A program made the translations under genes and the position numbers. Positions 8,471 through 21,307 of a stretch of DNA of 64,000 nt are shown here, piece after piece. The DNA comes from JBFMFR01 sp040752025 (GTDB lineage Bacteria > Chloroflexota > Anaerolineae > Anaerolineales > UBA4823): positions 1 through 64,000 of the forward strand of contig JBFMFR010000032.1 of the NCBI GenBank assembly GCA_040752025.1, read 5' to 3'. The notes under the pieces are model-generated. The model made no database searches, had not been told where the DNA came from, and saw only the letters and a program-made list of their open reading frames with translations. Numbering within the stretch: position 1 is the first letter of the stretch; each line of letters begins with the position of its first letter.

Positions 8471-9007
8471 ATGCGCTTTGATCCCACCTCTTTGAGCAAT
8501 TTTTTCCTCATCCTGGCCGCCTGGGGCGGGGCCTTCATCGCCGCACTCTGGCTTAGCCTGGTCATCTGGACTTACCGAGATATCCGCAGCCGGGCGCGCG
8601 ACCCGCTGGCCCGCATCCTGGCTGTACTGGTCGTGGCTGTGCTATTCCTTCCCGGCATTGTCATCTACCTGATTTTGCGCCCATCCCGCAGTCTCGAAGA
8701 AGAATACCAGCATACGCTCGAAGAAGAGGCATTGCTGCAATCGATTGACGAGGGCAACCTGTGCCCAGGTTGCGGGCGGCGCATCCGGGATAACTGGCTG
8801 GTCTGCCCGCACTGCCACACCAAGCTCAAAAAAGCCTGCTACACCTGCGGCAAACTGATGAATCTGCCCTGGAACCTGTGCCCCTACTGTGGCAACCCTG
8901 AGCCCGGCATGCGCCGCGAGAACCTCACCCTGGATGAGGCCCTGCGCCCGCTGCCAGTTGAAGACAGCACAAGCGAGATCGAAACCGACGAACTGGTGCA
9001 AGAATAA
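8471..9007 (+). CDS. Membrane protein with double zinc ribbon
   Basis: The 178-residue protein has two membrane helices (about residues 10-33 and 45-67), then a charged linker and two zinc ribbons. The cysteine pairs read CPGCGRR, CPHCHTK, CYTCGKL and CPYCGNP at about residues 98-140. This layout is common in Chloroflexota proteins of unknown function. The ribbons probably sit in the cytoplasm and bind a protein or nucleic acid partner. It is transcribed alone, with its own promoter and a downstream terminator. Confidence 0.75.
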   Translation: MRFDPTSLSNFFLILAAWGGAFIAALWLSLVIWTYRDIRSRARDPLARILAVLVVAVLFLPGIVIYLILRPSRSLEEEYQHTLEEEALLQSIDEGNLCPGCGRRIRDNWLVCPHCHTKLKKACYTCGKLMNLPWNLCPYCGNPEPGMRRENLTLDEALRPLPVEDSTSEIETDELVQE

Positions 9008-9017
9008 ATCTCACCTC

Positions 9018-9075
9018 TCAAAAAAAATAGAGCCCCGGCTCCAGGCCCAACCTGGCGACCAGGGCTCTTTTGTCT
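9018..9075. terminator. Bidirectional intrinsic terminator
   Basis: AGAGCCC and GGGCTCT form the outer stem, with an inner CCAGG/CCTGG pair. The + strand continues into TTTTGT and the - strand into TATTTTTTTT. It sits between the convergent zinc-ribbon and enolase genes and can serve both. Confidence 0.85.
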
Positions 9076-9105
9076 TGCGTGAAAGACGCCTTATTACACC
9101 GGCGA

Positions 9106-10395
9106 TTAGCGCTTCAGCGCGCCCCAGCCAGCATACTCGGCCGTATCGCCTAGCGCTTCCTCGATGCGCAGCAACTGGTTGTACTTAGCCACGCGGTCCG
9201 AGCGCGCCGGGGCGCCGGTCTTGATCTGGCCCATGTTCAACGCCACTACCAGGTCGGCTATCGTTGAGTCTTCTGTCTCACCCGAGCGGTGCGAGGTGAC
9301 CGCCCGCCAGCCAGCCCGGTGGCAGGTCTCTACTGCTTCGATCGTTTCGGTCAGCGAGCCAATCTGGTTGAGCTTGACCAGCAGTGCATTAGCAGCCTTT
9401 TCCTGGATCGCCCGGCGCACGCGCGTCGGGTTGGTCACCAGCAGGTCATCGCCGACGATCTGGATGCGGTCGCCCATCTCCTGAACCATCAGCTTCCAGC
9501 TTTCCCAGTCGTCCTGCGCCAGGCCGTCTTCGATCGACACGATCGGATACTGGTCAACCCAGTTCTTCCAGAAACCCACCATCTGTTCGCCGGTCAGCTT
9601 ACGCCCTTCCTTGCGCAGGTTGTACAGGCCAGTCTCTTCCTCGTATAGCTCCGAAGCTGCCGGGTCCAATGCAATCGCCACCTGCTCGCCGGCCTTGTAC
9701 CCCGCTTTCTGGATCGCTTCCAGGATTACTTCGACTGCCTCAGAGTTCGCCTTCAAAGCCGGGGCGTAGCCGCCCTCGTCGCCCACCAGGGCCGTATAAC
9801 CGCGTCCCTTGAGCACTGTTTTCAGAGCGTGGTAAATCTCAGCGCCCCAGCGCAAACCTTCAGCGAAGGACTCTGCGCCCAGAGGCATCACCATAAACTC
9901 CTGCGCGTCGGTAGACTGCCAACCCGTGTGGGCGCCACCATTCAAGATATTCAACATTGGAACAGGCAGCACATGGGCATAAACGCCGCCGATGTAGCGG
10001 TACAACGGCAGGTCCAGGGCCGCGGCCGCGGCCTTGGCCACTGCCAGGCTGGTGCCCAGGATGGCGTTTGCGCCCAGGTTGGATTTATTCGGCGTGCCGT
10101 CCAGTTCGATTAACATCTGGTCGATCGCCTTCTGCTCGATGGCATCCCAACCGATGAGTGCATCAGCGATTTCTTCGTTCACATGGTCTACTGCCTGCAA
10201 GACACCTTTGCCCAGATAGCGGCTTTTGTCGCCATCGCGCATTTCCAGCGCCTCGTGCACGCCCGTAGAAGCGCCGGAGGGCACTGCTGCCCGTCCAACG
10301 GCGCCGTCCATCAGCGTTACCTCCACCTCTACAGTGGGGTTACCCCGCGAGTCGAGGATCTCCCGTCCAATGATATCTTCGATAATTGTTTCCAT
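9106..10395 (-). CDS. eno: Enolase
   Basis: This 429-residue protein matches enolase over its full usual length. Enolase interconverts 2-phosphoglycerate and phosphoenolpyruvate in glycolysis. Visible are the N-terminal ILDSRGNPTVEVEV, the GASTG loop, GDEGGYAP with the catalytic Glu, the metal ligands in SIEDGLAQDDW and VGDDLLVTN, LLVKLNQIGSLTET with the catalytic Lys, and SHRSGETED. The start is the ATG at 10395. It stands alone, convergent with the zinc-ribbon gene and divergent from plsC. Confidence 0.98.
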   Translation of the reverse strand: METIIEDIIGREILDSRGNPTVEVEVTLMDGAVGRAAVPSGASTGVHEALEMRDGDKSRYLGKGVLQAVDHVNEEIADALIGWDAIEQKAIDQMLIELDGTPNKSNLGANAILGTSLAVAKAAAAALDLPLYRYIGGVYAHVLPVPMLNILNGGAHTGWQSTDAQEFMVMPLGAESFAEGLRWGAEIYHALKTVLKGRGYTALVGDEGGYAPALKANSEAVEVILEAIQKAGYKAGEQVAIALDPAASELYEEETGLYNLRKEGRKLTGEQMVGFWKNWVDQYPIVSIEDGLAQDDWESWKLMVQEMGDRIQIVGDDLLVTNPTRVRRAIQEKAANALLVKLNQIGSLTETIEAVETCHRAGWRAVTSHRSGETEDSTIADLVVALNMGQIKTGAPARSDRVAKYNQLLRIEEALGDTAEYAGWGALKR

Positions 10396-10558
10396 TTTTT
10401 CACCTCTTCTTTAGTTTATCCCCGAAGGGATTTTAATTTGAGAATGACTGGCATTTTTCATCAAACAGCAAGTATAATCCATTTCCGATAACTCGGACTG
10501 TTTTCTTAGCGATAAATCCCCTTATCGTTGGACAGGTTCAATTTTCAGGAGAGAGCGA

Positions 10559-11251
10559 GTGAATAAGAAAGAAACACTCTCACCCGGCACGCCGGATCCC
10601 CGGGATGACAAAGAATATTTTTTTCATATGACAACCACCCGGCGCATTCTTACGGAGACTGTTAGACAGGCCTTCAAACTAATCGTCATTACGCACGCCC
10701 AAGGCGTCGAAAACCTGCCAGCCCACGGACCAGTAATTCTGGCCGCCAACCATCTCACTAACTACGATGTCTTCCCACTACAATTCATCTTGCCGCGTCC
10801 GATCTTCTACATGGGCAAAGCTGAACTTTTCCGCAATCCGGTATTAGACTGGCTGCTGCGCCAGCTTGGGGGCTTTCCTGTCTATCGCGAGCAGCATGAC
10901 GAATGGGCCAAACAACACGCCCGGCGCATCTTGCAGCATGGGCTGGTGCTCGGCATGTTCCCTGAGGGGAAACGCACCCACGGAAAAGGCTTGCGCCCAG
11001 CCAAAACCGGGATTGCTCGCCTGGCCCAGGAGACCAACAGTCCCATCGTTCCGGTTGCCATCCACGGCCCGCAGCATATGTTTTACCGCTTCCCCCACCG
11101 TACGACTGTGGAAATCTCCCTGGCTGCTCCAATCTACCCACAGCCAGGCGAAACACATATCAGCATTACCGAACGGGTGATGTTTACCATTGCTGAAATG
11201 CTCCCGGAAGAAATTCGTGGAGCGTACTCCTACCGTCCTACCAATATCTAA
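10559..11251 (+). CDS. plsC: 1-acyl-sn-glycerol-3-phosphate acyltransferase (PlsC family)
   Basis: The 230-residue product carries the acyltransferase motifs NHLTNYD (HxxxxD catalytic pair), MFPEGKRT (glycerophosphate binding) and IVPVAIHG. PlsC enzymes acylate lysophosphatidic acid to phosphatidic acid at the membrane. The start is GTG at 10559 with AGGAGAG upstream. A TATAAT at 10473-10478 is a plausible -10 box. The N-terminus has a ~30-residue polar extension before the membrane-associated region. Its stop overlaps the convergent pyrG stop by 4 bases. Acyl-donor specificity cannot be read. Confidence 0.85.
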   Translation: MNKKETLSPGTPDPRDDKEYFFHMTTTRRILTETVRQAFKLIVITHAQGVENLPAHGPVILAANHLTNYDVFPLQFILPRPIFYMGKAELFRNPVLDWLLRQLGGFPVYREQHDEWAKQHARRILQHGLVLGMFPEGKRTHGKGLRPAKTGIARLAQETNSPIVPVAIHGPQHMFYRFPHRTTVEISLAAPIYPQPGETHISITERVMFTIAEMLPEEIRGAYSYRPTNI

Positions 11252-12909
11252 CTTCCGTTAATGGTGTTGGCTGAGAACTCGGCTGGCTTGCAGGCATCCG
11301 AAGCAATCCCTGCCCGCTGGCGGACAGCATCCAGGTAGGCCATGAACAACGGGTGCGGGCGATTGGGCCGGGATAGAAATTCAGGATGGAACTGTGTCGC
11401 CAGCATAAAGGGGTGGTCAGCCAGTTCAGCAATCTCCACCAGTCTGCCATCTGGCGACAATCCCGAAAACACCATGCCCCCTCGCAATAACATCTCGCGG
11501 TAAGCATTGTTCAATTCAAAACGATGCCGGTGGCGTTCGTTCACCAGGGGCACCTGGTAGGCCTGCGCTGCGCGCGTGCCAGGTTGGAGTTGGCAAGGAT
11601 ATAAGCCGAGTCGCATCGTGCCTCCCATGTCAGCAATCGAACGTTGATCAGGCATCAAATCGATCACCGGGTAGGGAGTAGACCGCTCGAACTCAGAGGA
11701 ATTTGGCTCATCACTATCCATCAGATATCGCGCAAATTCCACCACCATCAATTGCATGCCCAGGCACAACCCCAGGTATGGCACGCGCTTCTCACGTGCG
11801 TAACGGATCGCCTGGATCTTCCCCTCGATCCCTCGGCTGCCAAACCCCCCAGGGACCAGGATGCCGTCTGCCTGGTGAACCTGATCCCAGCCTCGCCCTT
11901 TCTCCAGATCGGATGAATGCACCCAGGAGATACTCACTTCTACCCCTAATGCCAGGGCGGCGTGTTCCAAAGCTTCATGCACACTGATATACGCATCGTG
12001 TAGCTCGACATACTTTCCCACCAGCGCCACGTTTACGCGCGGCTTGGAAAGGCGCATGTCGGCAACCAGTTGCTCCCACTCGCTCCAATCTGGTGTAGTC
12101 CGCTTCTCCAGACCCATGCGCTCGAGCAGATAATCTGCCACGCCCAACCGCTCCAGTGTGAGAAGCACCTCATAACGCACAGGCGCAGTAACCATCGGCA
12201 CCACGGCGCGCTTTTCCACATCGCAAAATAGAGCAATTTTGTCACACAAATCCTCGGGGACGGGATAATCTGAGCGTGCTACGATAACATCTGGAGAAAT
12301 GCCAATCGAGCGCAATTCGCGCACGGAGTGCTGCGTCGGTTTAGTTTTCAGCTCGCAAGTCGCGCCGATATAAGGCAACCAGGTGACATGAACATACAGG
12401 GTATTTTCTCTACCTGCATCACTGCGCATCTGCCGCAGCGCCTCCAAGAACGGCAGGGACTCAATATCACCCACCGTTCCACCGATTTCCACCAGGACGA
12501 TTTCTGCCCCCATGGTTTTCCCCACCAGGGCAATTCGCCGCTTGATTTCATTCGTAATGTGCGGGATCACCTGAATCGTGCCCCCCAGATAGTCACCGTG
12601 GCGCTCCTTGCTGATTACCTCTGCATAGACCTGACCAGTCGTCACATTGCACACCCGCCCCAGGCTCATATCAATAAATCGCTCGTAATGTCCCAGGTCC
12701 AGATCGGTCTCCGCCCCGTCATCTAGCACAAAAACTTCTCCATGTTGATAAGGACTCATTGTGCCAGGATCCACGTTGATATAGGGGTCTAATTTTTGCA
12801 CCGCCACTTTGAAACCCCTGGCCTTCAAAAGACGGCCAATCGCCGCGGCTGTGACCCCCTTGCCCACGGAACTGACTACACCACCTGTGAAAAAGATATA
12901 TTTCGTCAT
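11248..12909 (-). CDS. pyrG: CTP synthase
   Basis: This ~553-residue, two-domain enzyme makes CTP from UTP, ATP and glutamine. The N-terminal amidoligase domain begins TKYIFFTGGVVSSVGKGVTA (P-loop), followed by KLDPYINVDPGTMSPYQHGE. The C-terminal glutamine amidotransferase domain has the nucleophile motif GLCLGMQLMV and the catalytic His-Glu pair in ATQFHPEFLSRP. I place the start at the ATG at 12907-12909, which fits the conserved family N-terminus. The frame stays open 20 codons further upstream, into the terminator of the roadblock gene. Confidence 0.97.
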   Translation of the reverse strand: MTKYIFFTGGVVSSVGKGVTAAAIGRLLKARGFKVAVQKLDPYINVDPGTMSPYQHGEVFVLDDGAETDLDLGHYERFIDMSLGRVCNVTTGQVYAEVISKERHGDYLGGTIQVIPHITNEIKRRIALVGKTMGAEIVLVEIGGTVGDIESLPFLEALRQMRSDAGRENTLYVHVTWLPYIGATCELKTKPTQHSVRELRSIGISPDVIVARSDYPVPEDLCDKIALFCDVEKRAVVPMVTAPVRYEVLLTLERLGVADYLLERMGLEKRTTPDWSEWEQLVADMRLSKPRVNVALVGKYVELHDAYISVHEALEHAALALGVEVSISWVHSSDLEKGRGWDQVHQADGILVPGGFGSRGIEGKIQAIRYAREKRVPYLGLCLGMQLMVVEFARYLMDSDEPNSSEFERSTPYPVIDLMPDQRSIADMGGTMRLGLYPCQLQPGTRAAQAYQVPLVNERHRHRFELNNAYREMLLRGGMVFSGLSPDGRLVEIAELADHPFMLATQFHPEFLSRPNRPHPLFMAYLDAVRQRAGIASDACKPAEFSANTINGS

Positions 12910-12926
12910 CCTGCCATCCTCATCAT

Positions 12927-12971
12927 TAAAAAAGAAGTGGGGAGGGCCGTTGACCGGCGACCTCCCCACCA
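12927..12971 (-). terminator. Intrinsic terminator after the roadblock gene
   Basis: On the minus strand GGTGGGGAGG pairs with CCTCCCCAC and is followed by TTCTTTTTTAATG. It lies between the roadblock gene and pyrG, so pyrG probably has its own promoter or depends on readthrough. Confidence 0.75.
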
Positions 12972-12993
12972 GTTTATGCTGCCGAGAATTCCA

Positions 12994-13368
12994 TTAGCCG
13001 ACCACCCTTTCCAGGTGTTCGGCGGCGCGACGCATCTCAAGGAAGACCAGGCCCAGCTTGGCACTCTCACGCGCCAACGCAGTCAGAACGGCTTCCTGGC
13101 CTACCGCGGTCAAAAGCACGTAGCCGCCGTTGCCACGAATATACACCTGCTCCAGACTACCACGCCCCAACTCACTGGCAATCCGTTCTCCCAGGCTGAG
13201 CATCGCCGCCGACATCGCCGAAACACGGTCTTCTTCCACATCGGCGGGTAAAGCCGAGGCCATAATCAAACCATCTACCGAAACCACCGCCGAAGCTTCA
13301 ATATCCGGCGACGCAGCCTGCATTTCGCGTAACCGAGCTACCATCAAATCTGTGCGTGAGCGCGTCAT
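12994..13368 (-). CDS. Roadblock/LC7-domain protein (MglB-like)
   Basis: The 124-residue protein is a single roadblock/LC7 domain, seen in the ASAVVSVDGLIMASALPAD strand-turn-strand and the GYVLLTAVGQEAVLTALA region. Such proteins regulate small Ras-like GTPases such as MglA. No MglA-like GTPase lies in this window, so a partner must be elsewhere. It is a single-gene unit ending at a strong terminator and divergent from the lipid-anchored gene at 13509. Confidence 0.82.
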   Translation of the reverse strand: MTRSRTDLMVARLREMQAASPDIEASAVVSVDGLIMASALPADVEEDRVSAMSAAMLSLGERIASELGRGSLEQVYIRGNGGYVLLTAVGQEAVLTALARESAKLGLVFLEMRRAAEHLERVVG

Positions 13369-13508
13369 GGCATCTCCCTCGCTTTCTCCAAGGATCGTCT
13401 ATGCTAATAAGTCTACCATATTTACCGACCTTTGAGAATTCCAAATCGCAAATCTGTATTCAGTGTCTCAGCCGCGATTGACCCTTGCGCCGCTCCGTGT
13501 TAAACTAA

Positions 13509-14159
13509 ATGTTTGCCATGCAACGCCTCATGATTCTCACCTTCTGGTTCTTGCATCTCCTGACCGGCCACTCCAATGGCTTGCAGCAGAGCGCGCCTGC
13601 GGCTGAAATCCAATCCCCGCTGCCGGGACAGGCAATACAAGGCAACCAGATCATCCTCGGCAACTCAGACGTGCCTGGTTTCCAATCTGCCGAATTATCC
13701 TTCACCTATTTCGACAATCCAACGAACACCTGGTTCATCCTGGCGCAAAGCGACCAACCGGTTGCCAATAACGCCCTGGCGCAGTGGGATACCACGCTGA
13801 TCAGTGATGGAATTTACACACTCCGCCTGGTGATCACCCTCGCTAGCGGTTCCCAACAAGTTGTCACTGTCCCAGGAATACGCGTGCGCAACTATACCCC
13901 GATCGAAACGGATACCCCTACGCCGATTCTACCCAGTGCCACACCTGTGCCTGGCAGTACATCTCCTCCCACGCAGCCCCCAGCAACCAGCACACCCGCC
14001 TCAGCCTCCTTCACCGCCACGCCCTTGCCAGTCAACCCGGCCCACCTCGAAACTCGGGATGTGCTCGCCAGCGTGGTGCAAGGCGCTTTGGGGATCCTGG
14101 GAGTGTTCATCATAATCGGTTTGTATGGCGCTTTACGCGCCCTGCTGCACCGTTCGTAG
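13509..14159 (+). CDS. Exported protein with Thr/Pro-rich linker and C-terminal membrane anchor
   Basis: The family is not recognised. The 216-residue protein starts with a hydrophobic export signal, then a ~110-residue beta-rich region (about 30-130, similar in feel to an Ig-like domain). Next comes a Thr/Pro/Ser linker of about 50 residues (TPTPILPSATP and similar) and one membrane helix near residues 190-208 with a short basic tail. It is likely an extracellular domain held at the membrane. Two starts are possible, at 13509 and an ATG three codons later. The pth gene follows after 3 bases. Confidence 0.6.
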   Translation: MFAMQRLMILTFWFLHLLTGHSNGLQQSAPAAEIQSPLPGQAIQGNQIILGNSDVPGFQSAELSFTYFDNPTNTWFILAQSDQPVANNALAQWDTTLISDGIYTLRLVITLASGSQQVVTVPGIRVRNYTPIETDTPTPILPSATPVPGSTSPPTQPPATSTPASASFTATPLPVNPAHLETRDVLASVVQGALGILGVFIIIGLYGALRALLHRS

Positions 14160-14162
14160 ACT

Positions 14163-14753
14163 ATGACAGATAATTCTACTTCTCCCTATTTGATCGTAGG
14201 GCTTGGCAACCCCGGGCCCCAATACAGGCATACCCGCCACAACATCGGCTTCTTGCTGCTCGACCAATTGGCCTCCCGCCTGGGCGTCAAGTTTTCGCGC
14301 CTGGAATCCAGGGCGTTGGTCACGAAAGCCGAGCATCTCGGCCGGCGCGTCATTCTGGCCAAGCCGCAAACGTACATGAATTTATCCGGCCAGGCTGTAG
14401 GCGCTCTACTGCGCTACTATAAAATCCCCTTGCAAAACTTCATGGTTGTATACGATGATGTCGACCTGCCCCTGGGTACGCTGCGCCTGCGCTTCGCTGG
14501 CGGTTCTGCCGGTCAAAAAGGCATGGCATCGATCATCGAGCGCCTGGGTACACAAGATTTTCCTCGCCTGCGCCTCGGCATTGGTCGCCCGCCGGGCCGC
14601 ATGGATGCCGCGGATTATGTCCTGCAAGATTTTCCTGCCACCGAGACAGATGTCCTGAACACCGTCTTGGAGCAAGGTGCTGAAGCTGTCCTGGTCTTCA
14701 TTGCCCATGGATTGGACCAGGCCATGAATCAATTCAATGGAATGATCGAATAG
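14163..14753 (+). CDS. pth: Peptidyl-tRNA hydrolase
   Basis: At 196 residues this is a standard bacterial Pth, which frees tRNA from prematurely released peptidyl-tRNA. It shows IVGLGNPGPQYRHTRHNIGF with the catalytic His, KPQTYMNLSGQAV, VVYDDVDLPLG with the conserved Asp, and GGSAGQKGMASI where most enzymes have GGSAGHNG(L/M)KSI. The His-Asn of that last motif, which contacts substrate, is replaced by Gln-Lys. It is followed 11 bases later by mfd, and the two are probably co-transcribed. Confidence 0.93.
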   Translation: MTDNSTSPYLIVGLGNPGPQYRHTRHNIGFLLLDQLASRLGVKFSRLESRALVTKAEHLGRRVILAKPQTYMNLSGQAVGALLRYYKIPLQNFMVVYDDVDLPLGTLRLRFAGGSAGQKGMASIIERLGTQDFPRLRLGIGRPPGRMDAADYVLQDFPATETDVLNTVLEQGAEAVLVFIAHGLDQAMNQFNGMIE

Positions 14754-14764
14754 CAAAAACGAAA

Positions 14765-18249
<3,485 letters not shown>

Positions 18250-18253
<4 letters not shown>

Positions 18254-18870
18254 GCACCAGGGGTGTGCCGCTTTCCAAACGCATTTTTGATTTGCTGCTC
18301 ACCAGTGTTGGCCTGCTGCTTATTTCGCCCATCCTGTTGGCCCTGGCGCTCCTGGTGCGCATCTTCCTGGGCTCCCCTGTTCTCTTCCGCCAGATGCGTC
18401 CAGGGTACCGGGGCAGGCCCTTCGCCGTGTATAAATTCCGCTCGATGACGGACGCTCGCGACCGTCAAGGCAACCCGCTTCCTGATGAACAGCGCCTCAC
18501 CCACCTGGGTAAACTCCTGCGCGCCTTCAGCCTGGATGAGTTGCCCGAGTTGTTCAATGTGCTGCGCGGCGAAATGAGCCTGGTTGGGCCGCGCCCCTTG
18601 CTGATGCAGTACCTCGACCGCTACACCCCCGAACAAGCTCGCCGGCACAACGTTTTGCCTGGCATCACCGGTTGGGCCCAGATCAACGGGCGGAACATCC
18701 TCACCTGGGAGGATAAATTCCGCCTGGATGTCTGGTACGTGGACAACTGGTCTTTGTGGCTAGATGTAAAGATCCTGTTCCTGACCATCTGGAAAGTCAT
18801 CCAACGGGAAGGTATCTCCCAGCCCGGCCACGCCACCGCCGAAGAGTTCATGGGCAGCCAGGAAGAATGA
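18250..18870 (+). CDS. Small polyprenyl-phosphate sugar-1-phosphate transferase (PglC type)
   Basis: The 206-residue protein is the short, single-domain type of bacterial sugar transferase. It has the N-terminal basic-hydrophobic segment KRIFDLLLTSVGLLLISPIL, VLFRQMRPG, YKFRSMT, the catalytic SLDELPELFNVLRGEMSLVG region, PGITGWAQINGRN, and an ATAEEFMGS tail typical of PglC-like enzymes. Such enzymes move a sugar-1-phosphate, often an N-acetylated amino sugar, from a UDP-sugar onto undecaprenyl phosphate at the inner membrane face. The ATGA overlaps on both sides couple it to mfd and to the exporter-like gene behind. No glycosyltransferase is adjacent. PglD-like and PglE-like genes occur 12 kb downstream. 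Confidence 0.85.
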
Positions 18871-19772
18871 TCCCCTACGTTGGCGAACTTGCCGCGCTGC
18901 TTACCTCGCTGCTTTTCGCCGCCACTTCCACTTTTTTCACCCTGGCGAGCCGGCGCGTTGGCTCTGTGGTTCTCAACCGCACTCGCCTGGTTGTTGCCGT
19001 CCTGCTGGTCACAGCCGCCCACCTGTTGATCCAGGTACCCCTGCCTTTCCAGGCCGCCCCTGAGCGCTGGCTTTGGTTCACTCTCTCCGGGTTGGCCGGG
19101 CTTGTCCTGGGAGATGCATTCTTATACCAGGCCTTCGTTTGGATCGGCCCGCGCCTCACCATGCTGATGATGGCTTTGCATCCCGCCATCGCCATCCTGC
19201 TCGCCTGGCTTTTCCTGGGTGAGAGTCTCACCCTTGTGCAACTTTTCGGCATTGCGCTGACCCTCAGCGGCGTGGCCTGGGTGGTCACCGACCGGGCCGC
19301 GCCTGTCGACCAGCCCGCCGCTGATCGCCGCCAATACCTGCTGGGCCTGCTCTACGGGCTGGGGGCAGCCACCGGCCAGGCCTCCGGTCTGGTGCTCGCC
19401 AGGCCCGGGCTGGCAGATGGTTTCCCCGCCCTCTCCGGCACCCTCATCCGCATGTTCACCGCTGCCATCTTCCTATGGGCCTATACCTTGCTGCGCCGCC
19501 AGGTGCGCCCAACGCTACAAACGCTCGCCAGCCGGCCTCAGGCCCTGCGCTACATCCTGGCCGGCTCCATCACCGGCCCTTTCCTGGGAGTCACCTTCTC
19601 TCTCTTTGCTATCCAGAATGCCGAGGTCGGCGTGGCCAGCACCCTCATGGCCCTCCCGCCCGTTATTCTGCTGCCTATCAGCCGCTTCATCTTCAAAGAG
19701 CAGCTCGGCTGGCGCGCCATCACCGGCACGCTGCTGGCAATCGCCGGGGTAGGCGTTCTATTCCTGGTATAA
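18867..19772 (+). CDS. DMT-superfamily (EamA) transporter
   Basis: About 301 residues with ten predicted membrane helices and two EamA repeats. Each repeat ends in the usual segment, LAWLFLGESLTLVQLFGIAL in the first and FIFKEQLGWRAITGTLLAI in the second. Substrates of this family are diverse small molecules and cannot be read here. I place the start at the ATG at 18867, which overlaps the previous stop (ATGA) and gives a normal N-terminal helix. Confidence 0.83.
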   Translation: MIPYVGELAALLTSLLFAATSTFFTLASRRVGSVVLNRTRLVVAVLLVTAAHLLIQVPLPFQAAPERWLWFTLSGLAGLVLGDAFLYQAFVWIGPRLTMLMMALHPAIAILLAWLFLGESLTLVQLFGIALTLSGVAWVVTDRAAPVDQPAADRRQYLLGLLYGLGAATGQASGLVLARPGLADGFPALSGTLIRMFTAAIFLWAYTLLRRQVRPTLQTLASRPQALRYILAGSITGPFLGVTFSLFAIQNAEVGVASTLMALPPVILLPISRFIFKEQLGWRAITGTLLAIAGVGVLFLV

Positions 19773-19794
19773 GCGAACCCTGGAGGAACTTCTC

Positions 19795-20565
19795 ATGAAC
19801 AGAAATTCGATCTTTTCTACTTTCCTGCTGCTCGCCCTGTTACTGGCAAGCTGCAGCCCAGCACCTGCCTATGCCCTGGCAGCCAGCACGCCCGCCGCGC
19901 AGACCACCCGCACCATCTCTGTCTCCGGCAACGCCGAGGTCCTGGTCATCCCCGATGAAGTCACCCTGACGCTGGGTGTCGAGACCTGGAATAAGAACCT
20001 TGAAAGCGCCAAGACCGCCAACGACCAGATCGTTAAAAAGGCGCTCGAGATTGCCGCCAATGCAGGTGTAGACCCTAAATATGTCCAAACCGATTACATC
20101 AACATCGAGCCGCGCTATGACGACTACGCTCACAGCCAGTTCCTGGGTTATTTCGTACGCAAAACCGTCGCCATCCGCCTGAAAGATGTTTCCAAGTTCG
20201 AGGCTTTACTCTCACAATTACTGGAATCGGGCGTGAATTACGTTCACGGAGTCGAATTCCGCACCAGCGAGCTTCGTAAATATCGAGACCAGGCTCGCTC
20301 CCTGGCTCTCAAGGCCGCCCAGGAAAAAGCCACCGCCATGGCTCAGGATATGGGCCAGCAAATCGGCCAGCCGCTCTCCATCCGTGAAGATTGGAACCAG
20401 TGGTGGTATCCTTACAACTCGTGGTGGGGCTATGGCAGCCCTGGTGGCATGTCCCAGAACGTTATCCAGAACGCCGGCGGGACGCTGCCAACCAGCGAAG
20501 GCGGCCTGGCCCTTGGGCAGATCTCCGTTAGCGCCAGTGTTTCTGTCGAATTCGAATTGAAGTAG
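19795..20565 (+). CDS. SIMPL-domain (DUF541) lipoprotein
   Basis: The 256-residue protein has a lipoprotein signal with lipobox LLAS-C near residue 23. Its SIMPL/DUF541 domain opens with RTISVSGNAEVLVIPDEVTL and continues with VETWNKNLESAK, YVQTDYINIEPRY and ALKAAQEKATAMAQDMG. Members form periplasmic or surface oligomers, and their biochemical role is unclear. An aromatic insertion (WWYPYNSWWGYGS) interrupts the domain near residue 205. GGAGGAAC precedes the ATG, and the gene follows the transporter by 22 bases. Confidence 0.87.
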   Translation: MNRNSIFSTFLLLALLLASCSPAPAYALAASTPAAQTTRTISVSGNAEVLVIPDEVTLTLGVETWNKNLESAKTANDQIVKKALEIAANAGVDPKYVQTDYINIEPRYDDYAHSQFLGYFVRKTVAIRLKDVSKFEALLSQLLESGVNYVHGVEFRTSELRKYRDQARSLALKAAQEKATAMAQDMGQQIGQPLSIREDWNQWWYPYNSWWGYGSPGGMSQNVIQNAGGTLPTSEGGLALGQISVSASVSVEFELK

Positions 20566-20677
20566 CGCTGCTAGCGATACAAAATCTTGACATAAACTTC
20601 CCAGGCCGCCAGCAGCAGCCTGATTTCTTCGTCTGCGCTCAGGTCAAACACCACCTGCCGGAACAACGGCACGATCT

Positions 20678-21307
20678 CTATGCCGGGCCTGGACGGATTT
20701 TATTATGCCCGGCGATGGTTGCCAGTAAATTCTCCACCGGCGCGCTGCTCGCCAGTGCCGTGTCCAGCACGAAATAGGTGAAACCGCCGCTGACAGCCAC
20801 CCCGGCGCCCATATCCGAGCGATTCGCCGAGAGCATCGTATTCTGGTGGGGTTCATCCCCCATCCAGATGTCCACGACCTCCTGTGGGGTGAGGTTGGGC
20901 CCTGATTGGATATTCTCTGAATAGAACCCACCCAGCGATAGGTCGCCCGCCACAGGGTAACCGGCCGCCAACGCTCGCTGGAAAGGCCGCCGTCCATCGG
21001 CGCTCAGGTGCGTGGTCGCACCTGTCGAGGCCATGTAATTGGCGTGCACCTGGGCAATCTGCACCAGGATGGGATGAGCGTTCAATGTATTCAGGCCATG
21101 CGCAGCACGCAACTCATTGACCGCTGCCATCAACTCATTGGCCAACTCGCCTGGCGACTTGTCTTTTACCCAGTCCGATCCATTCCCTGCAGCGTTGACC
21201 GTCATTCCCGTTTGCGCCAGGAGTAGCGAAACAACGATAAATAAGCACAAACTCGGTTTGAGCATCCAGCAATCACCAGCCAAGCACCTCGACCGGATTC
21301 TATCCAT
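20678..21307 (-). CDS. Secreted CAP/SCP-domain protein
   Basis: The 209-residue protein has an N-terminal export signal and a CAP (cysteine-rich secretory/SCP) domain. Seen are MAAVNELRAAHGLNTLNAHP, QVHANYMASTGATTHL with the first conserved His, GGFYSENI, WMGDEPHQNTML with the second conserved His, and MGAGVAVSGGFTYFVLDTA. The start ATG is preceded by AGGAGG only 3 bases away. Its end (IRPGPA) is abrupt and it lacks the LysM or linker tail common in such proteins. An open segment in another frame follows (20571-20699), so a 3' frameshift is possible. Confidence 0.8.
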   Translation of the reverse strand: MDRIRSRCLAGDCWMLKPSLCLFIVVSLLLAQTGMTVNAAGNGSDWVKDKSPGELANELMAAVNELRAAHGLNTLNAHPILVQIAQVHANYMASTGATTHLSADGRRPFQRALAAGYPVAGDLSLGGFYSENIQSGPNLTPQEVVDIWMGDEPHQNTMLSANRSDMGAGVAVSGGFTYFVLDTALASSAPVENLLATIAGHNKIRPGPA

